This document shows positions 54,389 through 63,180 of a stretch of 64,000 bases of DNA, one piece after another. The position numbers and the translations under genes are program-made. Source of the DNA: Tildeniella nuda ZEHNDER 1965/U140 (GTDB taxonomy: Bacteria; Cyanobacteriota; Cyanobacteriia; Leptolyngbyales; Leptolyngbyaceae); NCBI GenBank assembly GCA_019358895.1, contig JAHHIG010000003.1, positions 310,001-374,000 on the forward strand, read 5' to 3'. The notes under the pieces are model-generated. The model saw nothing but the letters and a program-made list of their open reading frames with translations. It was not told the DNA's origin and did not search any database. Numbering within the stretch: the first letter of the stretch is position 1; every line of letters starts with the position of its first letter.

Positions 54389-55897
54389 ATGAGTATCAGA
54401 TTGAGGATTGACTGCCCTGCAATGACACTTTTACACCTTGCTGGGTTTGTGGGGCTTTGGATGACACTCAGAAAGCTACAAGAAAATTACCCTACGGAAA
54501 ACTTAAGGCCAGGTAGGTTAAATTGGTCTCTCGCTCCCAGTGAGATCTGCATCACCTGGAATGGGGAAGACTTTGAAGTTTTAGATTGGTTGCTTAATCG
54601 AGCTTTTCAAGTAGACAATAAAGGGCTCATAGTTTTAACGGGTCTGTACTCAGATCAGATGAGTATTGAAGCCCAATTAGCACGCCATCAATGTCTAACG
54701 AGAACCTTCTTGCAGCACAATAAGTCTATAAGTTCAGACGGACAGGGAAGTGAGTTTATTCGATTAAGTGGTCGCGATGTTGAAGTTAAATATAAAAAAG
54801 TGAAAAGGTATGGACATCAGGACTTTGCAAAGAAGCTTTGTGATGAGAAAGGAATGCTGAGAACGGAACCAATAGGCATTGTGAGTTGGCTATATCCAGG
54901 ATTAACAGTACGTCATTATGCCTTTAAAGAGCATACTAAATTTGAAGAGCCTGTGGAATTGATTTTTGTTTTACTCTTTGCTATTGTTGCTTGCAAGTAT
55001 TTCATACTTCTAAATAGCGCCGAAGGAAGCAAGAGGCAATACGCTTTAGTCATTCCTGAATTTACTGATTTGGAAGGCTACCTTGGAAATCAAAAACAAG
55101 CTGAAAAACTTAGTTATGGAGACTTTTTTGCTTTTGGTTTAGGTGATGCTGGATTGAAATCTATTACTTGTCAGCCCGGAAAAGAGTTTTCGGAAGAACT
55201 TCAACCTTATCGAGGTCAAGTTATCTTATTTAATCAAGCTCCTTGGTCACTGCAGCAGAATACTCGCAGCATTATTTTACATTTATGTATCAGAGAAGAG
55301 ACTTTAAGCCCTTACAGCGTTTTTCGCGAGTTTGATTTGCAAACAATGGTCTGGAACTGCACTAGCCAAAGAAGCAAATTGGCTTATAGTTTTGCTGGCA
55401 AAATAATTACAGAAAATTTAGCAAATAATCAGCCTTGGTGGTCTAGTTTCTCTGAATATTCTCAGAATGAAGAATTTTTCCAGCTTATTTTAGATGCAAG
55501 GAAAGTGTTGCTCTATATGTTGAGAAAGACAAAGCATGATAGTAGAGCAGAAGAATTATTTATCCAGGCTTGCCATGAAACGTTTAGAAGAATCTACGCC
55601 AAAATTTACGATCGCACTCAAGACGGAGAGTTTGCTCAGATTGAACGGAAAAATCAGCAACTTCGCTATCGACTAAGGCTTTGTAAAAATGAAGATGCTT
55701 TTCGAGGGTTTCTCACGGGCTTTCTTGCCGAAGCCGTTCCGAACTCAGTTGTTGTAAATAATCAGACTGAATTGATGCCAATTCTTACAGGTCAAATTGA
55801 TTGGAAGCTCACAAGAGATCTCTTTCTACTTTCAATGGTTAGCTACAAAAAGGTTGGAAATTTAGCAGAAGAAAGCGTATCTCAGAAAGGTGAGTAG
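54389..55897 (+). CDS. cas8: Cas8 large subunit (type I-B, Cmx8/Cas8a-like)
   Basis: A 502-residue protein following cas6. N-terminal blocks (LHLAGFVGLWMTLRKL, SWLYPGLTVRHYAF) match Cmx8-type Cas8 proteins of I-B/MYXAN systems. The helical C-terminal 125 residues look like a small-subunit (Cas11) segment with an internal start at 55517. Expected to recognise the PAM within a Cascade that lacks Cas3. No nuclease domain seen. Confidence 0.78.
   Translation: MSIRLRIDCPAMTLLHLAGFVGLWMTLRKLQENYPTENLRPGRLNWSLAPSEICITWNGEDFEVLDWLLNRAFQVDNKGLIVLTGLYSDQMSIEAQLARHQCLTRTFLQHNKSISSDGQGSEFIRLSGRDVEVKYKKVKRYGHQDFAKKLCDEKGMLRTEPIGIVSWLYPGLTVRHYAFKEHTKFEEPVELIFVLLFAIVACKYFILLNSAEGSKRQYALVIPEFTDLEGYLGNQKQAEKLSYGDFFAFGLGDAGLKSITCQPGKEFSEELQPYRGQVILFNQAPWSLQQNTRSIILHLCIREETLSPYSVFREFDLQTMVWNCTSQRSKLAYSFAGKIITENLANNQPWWSSFSEYSQNEEFFQLILDARKVLLYMLRKTKHDSRAEELFIQACHETFRRIYAKIYDRTQDGEFAQIERKNQQLRYRLRLCKNEDAFRGFLTGFLAEAVPNSVVVNNQTELMPILTGQIDWKLTRDLFLLSMVSYKKVGNLAEESVSQKGE
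55517..55897 (+). CDS. Possible internal cas11 (small subunit) translated from within cas8
   Basis: An in-frame ATG (codon 377 of cas8) with an AGGAAAG site about 10 bases upstream would give a 126-residue helical protein (MLRKTKHDSRAEELFIQ). Independent translation of a small subunit from the end of cas8 is known in types I-B, I-C and I-D. Here it is inference. Confidence 0.4.
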   Translation: MLRKTKHDSRAEELFIQACHETFRRIYAKIYDRTQDGEFAQIERKNQQLRYRLRLCKNEDAFRGFLTGFLAEAVPNSVVVNNQTELMPILTGQIDWKLTRDLFLLSMVSYKKVGNLAEESVSQKGE

Positions 55898-55940
55898 ATG
55901 TTTGAAATTTCAAAAGTGGTTAAATATTTTGGAGACAAAG

Positions 55941-56852
55941 ATGAGACATCTGTTTGGAAACTTTTTAACTCATTATGGGATTGCCGCTAATAATCGTGGA
56001 GAGAACGAAGGTAATCTAGCTACCCTGCAGAAGATTTTATGGAAGGGTGAAGTCCATTCGACAGTCTCAGGGGAATCAACTCGATGGTCACTTAGGTACA
56101 GTTTGCAAAAAAGAGGCTATGACGTCAACCGTGAGTGGAATGATGACACTTGCAGCTTTACTCTAAAAAACCCTGATTATGATAGTGAAGCTTATGCAGA
56201 TGATGACATTTTCGGCTTCCTGCGCTTAGAGGCAGCAAAGGTTGATGGCTCTGATCAAATTCAGCAGGAATCAAAGTCCAAAGCTAGTAAATCAAAGCTC
56301 ACTCAAGAGCCCAAAGGCACAAATATTTCTAGAAGAGGTGCATTAGAAGTAGCTCGCGCCGTTTCCATAAATTCTTTTATGGGAGATACCATTTTCAACG
56401 CTAAGTCTGGCGAGAAGGGGCGGAATTCTCTTTACAGCACTGAGGTTCACGCGACCAAGTACCAATATGGTTTCGCCTTAACTCCTGATCATCTAAAGGA
56501 CAAATCTCGTGCCTTTGCCGTACTTGACTGTCTCATCTCACTCAGCCAGGTTGGGGGAAATCACGCTCGGTTTCTCTATGATTTCTCTCCTAGTAGCCTG
56601 GTTTTGCGCTGGACACATGATTTTGCACCTCGTCTTTTGTATTGCTTTGAAGAGGATGAGGATGGGAATATTTCTTCTCAGAACTTAATTCGACAAATCT
56701 CCTCTGGAGATATAGATCCAGAGGAGTTATGGGTCGGTGGGCTTTGCTCTGAGGCTTTAGCTGAATGTGGCGCTCACGTTTTCCCAGGTGTAAAGGCTGC
56801 TGTCGAAGCAATTAAAAACGTCATCGCCAGAGATTTACAGGTATCACTATGA
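55941..56852 (+). CDS. cas7: Cas7 backbone subunit (DevR/Cst2-like)
   Basis: A 303-residue protein from the ATG at 55941, chosen for the GGAG site upstream and the conserved N-terminus (HLFGNFLTHYGIAANNRGEN); a GTG frame start at 55890 would overlap cas8. Other family blocks are EVHATKYQYGFALTPDHL and GGNHARFLYDFSP. It forms the helical backbone on the crRNA. cas5 overlaps by 4 bases. Confidence 0.88.
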   Translation: MRHLFGNFLTHYGIAANNRGENEGNLATLQKILWKGEVHSTVSGESTRWSLRYSLQKRGYDVNREWNDDTCSFTLKNPDYDSEAYADDDIFGFLRLEAAKVDGSDQIQQESKSKASKSKLTQEPKGTNISRRGALEVARAVSINSFMGDTIFNAKSGEKGRNSLYSTEVHATKYQYGFALTPDHLKDKSRAFAVLDCLISLSQVGGNHARFLYDFSPSSLVLRWTHDFAPRLLYCFEEDEDGNISSQNLIRQISSGDIDPEELWVGGLCSEALAECGAHVFPGVKAAVEAIKNVIARDLQVSL

Positions 56853-57487
56853 TTGCACTCAGAGTCGAAGTACCGATCGCTTGCTTCCGTCAATCACGCG
56901 CTAGGGAATATATTGAAACTTATCTTGTACCACCGCCTGCTACAGTCTACGGGATGCTGCTTTCGATAACCGGGGAAACCAACCGTTATTTGCACTGCGG
57001 TACTCAATTAGCGATCGCTCTTACTAAAGAACTAGAAAAATCTACTGTGGTTCGGACAGTGCATCGCTTTAAGACAAGAGATGTTGCTGATTCCAGTAAT
57101 ATTCGGCTGGACTATCAGGAGTTAGTCACTGGTGTTGAGTTAATTGTTTGGGTTGCGGCTGGTTCTGACAAATCTCGCCCGACTCTACCAGAACGCATAC
57201 AAGAAGCCTTTGCTAATCCCGCTTTAATCACTCGGTTTGGTGGCTTATGCTTGGGTGAAAGCCATGACTTAGTAAATGCTATCAATATTGTAGGAGAAGA
57301 ACAGCAAGAGGCATTATATTGGCTGGTTCAAAGTAAAACTGGCTATCTAACCTTACCGTATTGGGTCAACCATCTTGGCTTGAAGGGCACATACTGGAAG
57401 CGTTATGAGTTGCAGAAGCTTATGCAGCCATATCCTTCAGCTAACGCTTGGACAGAGATTCAGTCCTATCAATATGACAGCTCGTAA
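56849..57487 (+). CDS. cas5: Cas5 (DevS/Cmx5-like)
   Basis: A 212-residue RAMP protein; the family N-terminus FRQSRAREYIETYLVPPPAT and GMLLSITGE are clear. It caps the 5' end of the crRNA. Its ATG overlaps the cas7 stop. It is the last cas gene; no cas3, cas1 or cas2 follows, as in CRISPR-associated transposons. Confidence 0.88.
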   Translation: MIALRVEVPIACFRQSRAREYIETYLVPPPATVYGMLLSITGETNRYLHCGTQLAIALTKELEKSTVVRTVHRFKTRDVADSSNIRLDYQELVTGVELIVWVAAGSDKSRPTLPERIQEAFANPALITRFGGLCLGESHDLVNAINIVGEEQQEALYWLVQSKTGYLTLPYWVNHLGLKGTYWKRYELQKLMQPYPSANAWTEIQSYQYDSS

Positions 57488-57735
57488 ATTTTTGCAAGCA
57501 CCTTCGGCAGTTGACATTCCTGAGTAGCTTTGAGATTAGAAAGGTTCTCTGACAAAGCTTTACAGCTTTTGATCCATTTCAGATGCTTGCAAAGTATCAA
57601 AAGCTTCTACAGTACGGACTGCACAAGAAAATGACTCCTAGGAAACCTGAAACATCGAATACTTTTATCTTCTTCTAGCAGGTGCTTGCAAATCAGAGTC
57701 AGAACTCAGTAGCGGTAGGAGTTTCAATCACTGCT
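57488..57735 (+). promoter_or_regulatory. Probable array leader
   Basis: About 250 AT-rich non-coding bases between cas5 and the first CRISPR repeat. Position suggests a leader; no promoter boxes assigned. Confidence 0.45.
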
Positions 57736-57915
57736 GCGCAATGAGCTGAGATGTCGTAAGGCGTTAAGAACAGCCAGCTAGCGCTGAACGACTTTTTCGT
57801 CGGCACGCGCAATGAGCTGAGATGTCGTAAGGCGTTAAGAACGCGAGTGTTGGCTTGAATAAATGGATTGTGAGTGGCAACTTGATGAACTGAGATGTCG
57901 TTAGGCGTTGAGAAA
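57736..57915 (+). CRISPR. CRISPR mini-array: two perfect repeats plus one degenerate repeat
   Basis: Repeats of about 36 bases at 57736-57771 and 57807-57842 are identical (beginning GCGCAATGAGCTGAGATGTC). The third at 57880-57915 keeps the core CTGAGATGTCGT-AGGCGTT but differs in its 5' bases and at several others. Spacers are 57772-57806 (35 bases) and 57843-57879 (37 bases). Array polarity is assumed to follow the operon. No spacer matches anything I noticed in this window. Confidence 0.9.
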
Positions 57916-57958
57916 TGGAAGGTTGTAGTGGGAGCATCCCAATTTTGTAAAAACATCC

Positions 57959-57996
57959 TTGTCTAATGGCGAAATAATTATGCTGCCGTTAGACAA
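57959..57996. terminator. Hairpin after the array
   Basis: TTGTCTAATGGC pairs with GCCGTTAGACAA except for one mismatch, 14-base loop, followed by aaaaa on the plus strand. It may stop or process the array transcript, or be a binding site. Confidence 0.45.
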
Positions 57997-58055
57997 AAAG
58001 GCATATTGGCAAAAGTGAGATGATCCCGATTGTAGTTAATCTGACTCCAACAGAT

Positions 58056-58092
58056 TTACGCCTTATTGATAATATCGTAAGGCGTTTATTCC
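58056..58092 (+). repeat. Repeat-like sequence before tnsA
   Basis: ATCGTAAGGCGTT here matches the CRISPR repeat core with one difference, out of register with the array (about 140 bases past repeat 3). The bases ACGCCTTA at 58058 and TAAGGCGT at 58078 also form a hairpin, 59 bases before the tnsA start. Confidence 0.45.
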
Positions 58093-58143
58093 TTTCAAGT
58101 CCTCATAGCAGACCTTCTTTAGCCTTTAACATGGTGAAATACA

Positions 58144-58998
58144 ATGAGACCCGATCGTGATTGGAGTGAGAAAAAATACGAGAAATACCTTAAGGAAGGA
58201 CGAGGGGATGGTTGTGGTAAACAATATATACCTTGGATACAGGTGTATAAGTTCCATCCTAAAACTGGAAGGACGCGGATACCTGGTTGGACAACAGGTA
58301 GAGAACATCACTTGCTATCATTCCTAGAGCAGAAATTTTTCTTGCTATTGGATTGGTCGGATATTGTTTTTGATATTCAGGAACAGTTTCCCATGCTCGA
58401 TTATGAGCTAGCCCAGAAGATTGCGAAGGAGTTGAATTGGAAATACCCTATCAATTCTAGAAGTAACTTCCCCTATATCCTTACGACTGATTTCCTAGTT
58501 AGTTATAAGGAAAACGGGAGGGAGAAAAAGATTGCTATAGCTATCAAGCCTTCATCCGCCCTTAAGAAATGGGATAAATCCTGCCAACCTGATGAGAAAA
58601 ATGTTCTTTCAAGACTTGAACTTGAATATCGTTACTGGGAGCTAAAGAAGATTGAATGGAAACTCGTCACTGAAAGACAACTGCCAGAAGTTTTGACATA
58701 CAACCTTAACTTTATACATGGTGACCTTCATTTAGAAGCGACCACTCAAAATAGTATTGAAGAATTGCAGATTGCTGTCCCGACAGTTAAAGAACATTTT
58801 GCTAAATTTCAAGGTTGTGAAAAGTCTATTTATTCTATTACAGATTATTTAGATAGAACCCTCAAATTACAGGAAGGCACGGCTTTTCGTATCTTCAAGC
58901 ACTTGATTGCCTGCAAGAAAATTATAGTTAATCTGGAGACATTTCAACTTGATGAGAATCCTTCAATGACTTTAGTTAAACAAGTGGTTTTTAGTTAA
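58144..58998 (+). CDS. tnsA: TnsA, Tn7-like transposase endonuclease subunit
   Basis: A 284-residue protein with the TnsA nuclease core: Glu in GREHHLLSFLEQKF (about 54-62), Asp116 in ILTTDFLVSY and Lys135 in IAIKPSSAL, then a C-terminal winged-helix-like part. TnsA cuts the non-transferred 5' strands, giving cut-and-paste rather than cointegrate transposition. It is separate from tnsB, which begins at the next base. Confidence 0.85.
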   Translation: MRPDRDWSEKKYEKYLKEGRGDGCGKQYIPWIQVYKFHPKTGRTRIPGWTTGREHHLLSFLEQKFFLLLDWSDIVFDIQEQFPMLDYELAQKIAKELNWKYPINSRSNFPYILTTDFLVSYKENGREKKIAIAIKPSSALKKWDKSCQPDEKNVLSRLELEYRYWELKKIEWKLVTERQLPEVLTYNLNFIHGDLHLEATTQNSIEELQIAVPTVKEHFAKFQGCEKSIYSITDYLDRTLKLQEGTAFRIFKHLIACKKIIVNLETFQLDENPSMTLVKQVVFS

Positions 58999-61365
58999 TT
59001 GCCAACATACGAAATGAGCATCTACTTGACAGTCAACCGACTAATTGAATGGAATAATGAAGCTGGGGAACCAATCATAGAAAGAATTTTGTGGGTTGCG
59101 CCAGATTACACAATACTCTTTGCTATTGAAATTTTTGGTACATCGGCTCTTCCAACGAAGCGGCGAACTTATGATGTTGAAGCGGCTCTATCTGAAGGAC
59201 ATGCTCAGCTTCTAGATGATGATCCGTTTGCAAAGTATATTTCTGAGGAGAGCTTAGCTACTCAACAGAAGAAAGGAAAGAAGAAGGGAACGGAAGAATT
59301 AAGTCGTGATAAAGCTATTCGTGACAAGAACTTTGAATTAATCTCCTCTCTTGTCGGCTCTGAAATGGAGCCCGATATTTTTCTTGCTGATAAACGAGGA
59401 CCTCTAATTGAAGCGATCGTTGAGATGCATAATGCTGGTAAAGAGAAGGGCACGAGGAGGAGCAAGAACAAAAGCAGAGTAAGTGCAAAAACTATTTATG
59501 TAAATCTTAAAAAGTACTGGCAAAGAGGTAAGAATAAGAATGCTCTTCTACCTGATTATCCTAATTCTGGAGGCTTTGGTGTTCCAAAAGCAGCAGGTGA
59601 AAAAAAGAGAGGACGTCCTAGAAATCCTGAATTAGTTAGTAAGTTTGGAGAAGGGATCAACGTTTGTGAATCTATTAGAAAGATTATCAGAGTTGGTTTT
59701 GAGGAATTTTTCAATAGCACGCGTAAGAATCCACTAAGAACGGCGTTTAAGCTGACCAAAAGAAAATATTTCATTGGAAGAGAAATACTTGATGAAAAAG
59801 GTAAAAAAAGGAAAGAAGAAATCCCACCCAGTGAGCGGATAACATTTGAGCAGTTTGAGTATTGGTCCCAGAAGGATATTGATATTGAGAAGACTGAAAA
59901 ATCCCGAAGAGGTTCGATTGCCTATGCTCGCGATGTCGCTCCACATTTAGGGTCAGTTAAGGCACCTGGTCCAGGCTACCAGTATCTCATTGATGCTGTC
60001 ATTCTTGATGTCTACGTAATCTCACAATTTAATTCAAACTGGATTGTGGGAAGACCTGTTGCTTATATTGTCATGGACGTTTACAGCCGACTAATTGTTG
60101 GCATTTATGTTGGCTTAGAGGGTCCATCATGGATGGGTGCAATGATGGCATTAGCTAACGTGGCAGAAGATAAAGTTTCATTCTGTAAAAAATATGGCTT
60201 CTCCATTACTGAGGAGGAGTGGCCATGTAGAGAAATGCCGTACGAAATTCTTGCCGACAATGGTGAGATGGCAGGCAAAAAGCCAGACACTTTAATCAAT
60301 AATCTCGACATTAGAGTTGTCAATGCTCCACCTTATCGTCCTGACTGGAAAGGGGTTTTAGAGCGTTATTTCAGAACGATACAGAAGTATGTAGAGCCTT
60401 TCTTGCCAGGTTATGTAGTACCCCGTAGAGAGGGTCCGGACTATCGTTTAGATGCAAAGCTAACGCTTAAAAGTGTTACAAAGATAATGCTTAAAATCAT
60501 TGTCTGGCATAACAACTTCCACCGAATAAAAAGCTATTCTCGAACTGAGGAGATGATCGCAAATGATGTACCCCCAGTTCCAATTAAATTATGGAATTTT
60601 GGACGTAGATATACCGGAAACCCTAGATATTTCCCTGAGGATATAGTCAAGCTAAATCTTTTGCCAACCGCTCAAGCAAGGGTTACACCTAGAGGCATCG
60701 TATTCAAGGGTAGGAGGTATTATTCTGAAAGCCCTCAAATCAAAAAGCTGATCCAACTAGCCAATGTAGGTTACCTGACAGAAGGGGAGAAGAATTTAGA
60801 CATCTCATTTGATCTAAGGAGACCTGACGTTATCTATGTTAGGGAAGAGCGGGGAAGAACGTATGAGAAATTGTTTCTCCATCCATCTGAGAAGAAATAC
60901 TTTGGAAAATCTATCGAGGAAATCGAGTATTTGATCAAACGAGAAAACCTTGATCACAAATTGGGCGAAGAAGATGAGTTTCAAGGTGAAGCTCAATTAA
61001 TGGATCAGATTGAGGCAGAAGTTGCCGAGACAAAATCTGAGGCAAAAGCTCAATATGATCCAAGTTTAAGTAAGACAAAGAAGCTCTCTGGTATAAGCAA
61101 CAACCGAGGGCGCGACAAAGATGCTAATCGAGCCGTTGAAGGTGAGGAATATGAGTTTGGTGATCCAGAGCCTTTAGGCTTGCTTGAAGTTGAACAATCA
61201 CTAGAATCTTTAGGTGCAGTTGGATCTGAGCAAGAAACTAAAATTGGTCATTCAGATTCTACCGAAGCTCTTGATGAATCAAAAGTTCAGCCCGAACCTT
61301 TATCAGCTCGTGCAAGGCGTAGGAATTCCATCAAACAGGCTAAGGAGAAAGCAAATGGATCCTGA
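58999..61365 (+). CDS. tnsB: TnsB, DDE transposase of the Tn7-like element
   Basis: A 788-residue protein from a TTG at 58999 adjoining the tnsA stop, or an ATG at 59014. The retroviral-integrase-like core carries Asp332 (YLIDAVILDVYV), Asp420 (EILADNGEM) and Glu455 (KGVLERYF). N-terminal DNA-binding helices precede it and a charged tail (about 700-788) that should contact TnsC follows. It binds the transposon ends and joins 3' ends to the target. tnsC overlaps by 11 bases. Confidence 0.9.
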   Translation: MPTYEMSIYLTVNRLIEWNNEAGEPIIERILWVAPDYTILFAIEIFGTSALPTKRRTYDVEAALSEGHAQLLDDDPFAKYISEESLATQQKKGKKKGTEELSRDKAIRDKNFELISSLVGSEMEPDIFLADKRGPLIEAIVEMHNAGKEKGTRRSKNKSRVSAKTIYVNLKKYWQRGKNKNALLPDYPNSGGFGVPKAAGEKKRGRPRNPELVSKFGEGINVCESIRKIIRVGFEEFFNSTRKNPLRTAFKLTKRKYFIGREILDEKGKKRKEEIPPSERITFEQFEYWSQKDIDIEKTEKSRRGSIAYARDVAPHLGSVKAPGPGYQYLIDAVILDVYVISQFNSNWIVGRPVAYIVMDVYSRLIVGIYVGLEGPSWMGAMMALANVAEDKVSFCKKYGFSITEEEWPCREMPYEILADNGEMAGKKPDTLINNLDIRVVNAPPYRPDWKGVLERYFRTIQKYVEPFLPGYVVPRREGPDYRLDAKLTLKSVTKIMLKIIVWHNNFHRIKSYSRTEEMIANDVPPVPIKLWNFGRRYTGNPRYFPEDIVKLNLLPTAQARVTPRGIVFKGRRYYSESPQIKKLIQLANVGYLTEGEKNLDISFDLRRPDVIYVREERGRTYEKLFLHPSEKKYFGKSIEEIEYLIKRENLDHKLGEEDEFQGEAQLMDQIEAEVAETKSEAKAQYDPSLSKTKKLSGISNNRGRDKDANRAVEGEEYEFGDPEPLGLLEVEQSLESLGAVGSEQETKIGHSDSTEALDESKVQPEPLSARARRRNSIKQAKEKANGS

Positions 61366-63103
61366 AAATCAATGGATTTTACTTCCTAGTGGAATTTATG
61401 CTCATGTAGCAGACTATAAATTGCATGGGGTACCAGAGTACGATTGCAATCCCTTGCTCCAAGCACTTCCTGCAGTTCTAGAGGAGCATGAGTTTTTTGA
61501 GAGGGTACAAAGCTATCCCAGTTCTACTAGCGAGGAACGGAATCAATCACCTAGGACAAGGCACCAATTTGTGCATCGATTGACTGGACCCATACCAAAC
61601 CTTCACTTCTACCATCTCACTCCAAATCTTAAGCCTGTAGTGAATGGATATTTCCATCCACTTCCTGAGCACATTGGCATATATGATGCCATCAATGGAG
61701 CTATTATGCAGGGCTATATAGCGAGAGGGATTTACTCTCCTAAGGATGCAGAGCGTGCACAACAGATTCATGGAGCAGCTGTCCAGAAAGCTGGGCATAA
61801 TCTCGCTCAATTTATTTCAGCTTCTTCTTCTGCACATGGAAATATTTTGATTGGGCTCTCCGGATGCGGTAAAACAACGGCTGTTCTCCGCGCTCTTAGT
61901 GTTTATCCTCAGGTTATCTATCATCCTGAATATGATTTTTTGCAGCTTGTCTACCTCGTAGTTAACTGTCCCCATGCAGGCTCTATTAAAGAATTGTGTC
62001 TGTTTGTTTTTCGGGAAGTTGATAGAACATTTGGATTAGCTGGCAAGAAAAGTTACGCCAATAAATATAGTATAAGCACTACTTCTGAAGGAACTCTCCT
62101 TGCTGAAGTTGCAGCCATTGCAGACAAGTATCGGTTAGGTCTTTTGTTTATCGATGAATTGCAAAACCTTACTGCCGCTAAGAAAGAACTCCCAGAACGA
62201 ATGCTGAATTATTTCGTTAATCTTGTAAATATCGGCATTCCAGTCTTTCAAGCTGGTACTAGAAGAGCTGCGAAACTGCTTCGAGGAAGCCTTAGCAAGG
62301 CGCGGCGAGCAGGAGGAGTTCAGTGGGGACGAATTTTAGATAAGGAGGATTGGTCTAATTTTATTCAGAGTCTATTTGAATCACAATGGACAAGAACACC
62401 AACGCCTTATACAGCAGAAATAGGTGAGGCTTTCGTTAAAGAATGTAAATTTATTCCTGACCTTGCTATTAAACTGCATAAGGCATGTCAATGGAGAGCA
62501 ATTGCTGATGGAGGAGATGAAATTATTACTGCAAAGTTGCTCGGTGAAGTTGCACAAGAAATCTTTATTAACCTTCGACCCTTACTTGATTCCATTCAAG
62601 ATAATAATTCAGAGAATATAGATTTGTACGAGGATTTATTAGATAACTTCGACATTGAAGAATTTCGAGAAACTTGCTCACAGAAGACTAAGAAGAGGGA
62701 AAGCGATGAGCTTCATAGGAGATCAAAGGAGCGGCGAAAAAAAGAGGAAGAGATTGTTCTCAAACAGCAATTCCTCACTAAAGCCCTCTACGAACTTGAT
62801 GAAACTCTCGATTCCTTCTTAGTCAAAGCTTGTGTGGAAAAGGCATTAGAGTCGAATCCTAAGGAAGAGGACTTACAGTCTCTTATTACAGCAGCTCATA
62901 AACTAGCGCTAGATAGTTTGGTCTCAAAATTCAGCAATGTGGCGAACAAGAAGCAGAGTAAAGCAGTCTTAGAATATCGGGAGAATGACCTTAGATTAAT
63001 TACTAAGAAAGCCCAGGAAAGCAATATATCTGAGTTTGAAGTTTTGCAATCTTATGGAATTTTTATGGATCCTGTAGAGAAATTTCTTGTTCAAAATGGT
63101 TGA
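61355..63103 (+). CDS. tnsC: TnsC, AAA+ regulator of the Tn7-like element
   Basis: A 582-residue AAA+ protein from the ATG at 61355, chosen for its TAAGGAG site; a longer frame open to 61214 lies within tnsB. Walker A is GLSGCGKT (167-174) and Walker B LLFIDEL (about 263-269). It links target selection by TniQ/TnsD to the TnsAB transposase. The C-terminal charged helical region is the likely TnsA/B contact. Confidence 0.9.
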   Translation: MDPENQWILLPSGIYAHVADYKLHGVPEYDCNPLLQALPAVLEEHEFFERVQSYPSSTSEERNQSPRTRHQFVHRLTGPIPNLHFYHLTPNLKPVVNGYFHPLPEHIGIYDAINGAIMQGYIARGIYSPKDAERAQQIHGAAVQKAGHNLAQFISASSSAHGNILIGLSGCGKTTAVLRALSVYPQVIYHPEYDFLQLVYLVVNCPHAGSIKELCLFVFREVDRTFGLAGKKSYANKYSISTTSEGTLLAEVAAIADKYRLGLLFIDELQNLTAAKKELPERMLNYFVNLVNIGIPVFQAGTRRAAKLLRGSLSKARRAGGVQWGRILDKEDWSNFIQSLFESQWTRTPTPYTAEIGEAFVKECKFIPDLAIKLHKACQWRAIADGGDEIITAKLLGEVAQEIFINLRPLLDSIQDNNSENIDLYEDLLDNFDIEEFRETCSQKTKKRESDELHRRSKERRKKEEEIVLKQQFLTKALYELDETLDSFLVKACVEKALESNPKEEDLQSLITAAHKLALDSLVSKFSNVANKKQSKAVLEYRENDLRLITKKAQESNISEFEVLQSYGIFMDPVEKFLVQNG

Positions 63104-63180
63104 AATTCGACTATACTTTGTCTTTTTTCATAAGTGCCCTTCTCAAGATATGTTCTGTTTTAGTGGACAACCTATTTTCA

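Noticed and set aside
55898-55990. A 30-codon frame directly after the cas8 stop (MFEISKVVKYF...)
   Set aside because: It overlaps the real cas7 start in another frame and cas7 has the better ribosome site; probably chance.
53712-57915. An active CRISPR immune system
   Set aside because: No cas3, cas1 or cas2 and a two-spacer array next to tnsABC point to transposition, not interference.
57699-57956. An 85-codon minus-strand frame across the CRISPR array
   Set aside because: It is made of the repeats and spacers themselves and is not protein-like.
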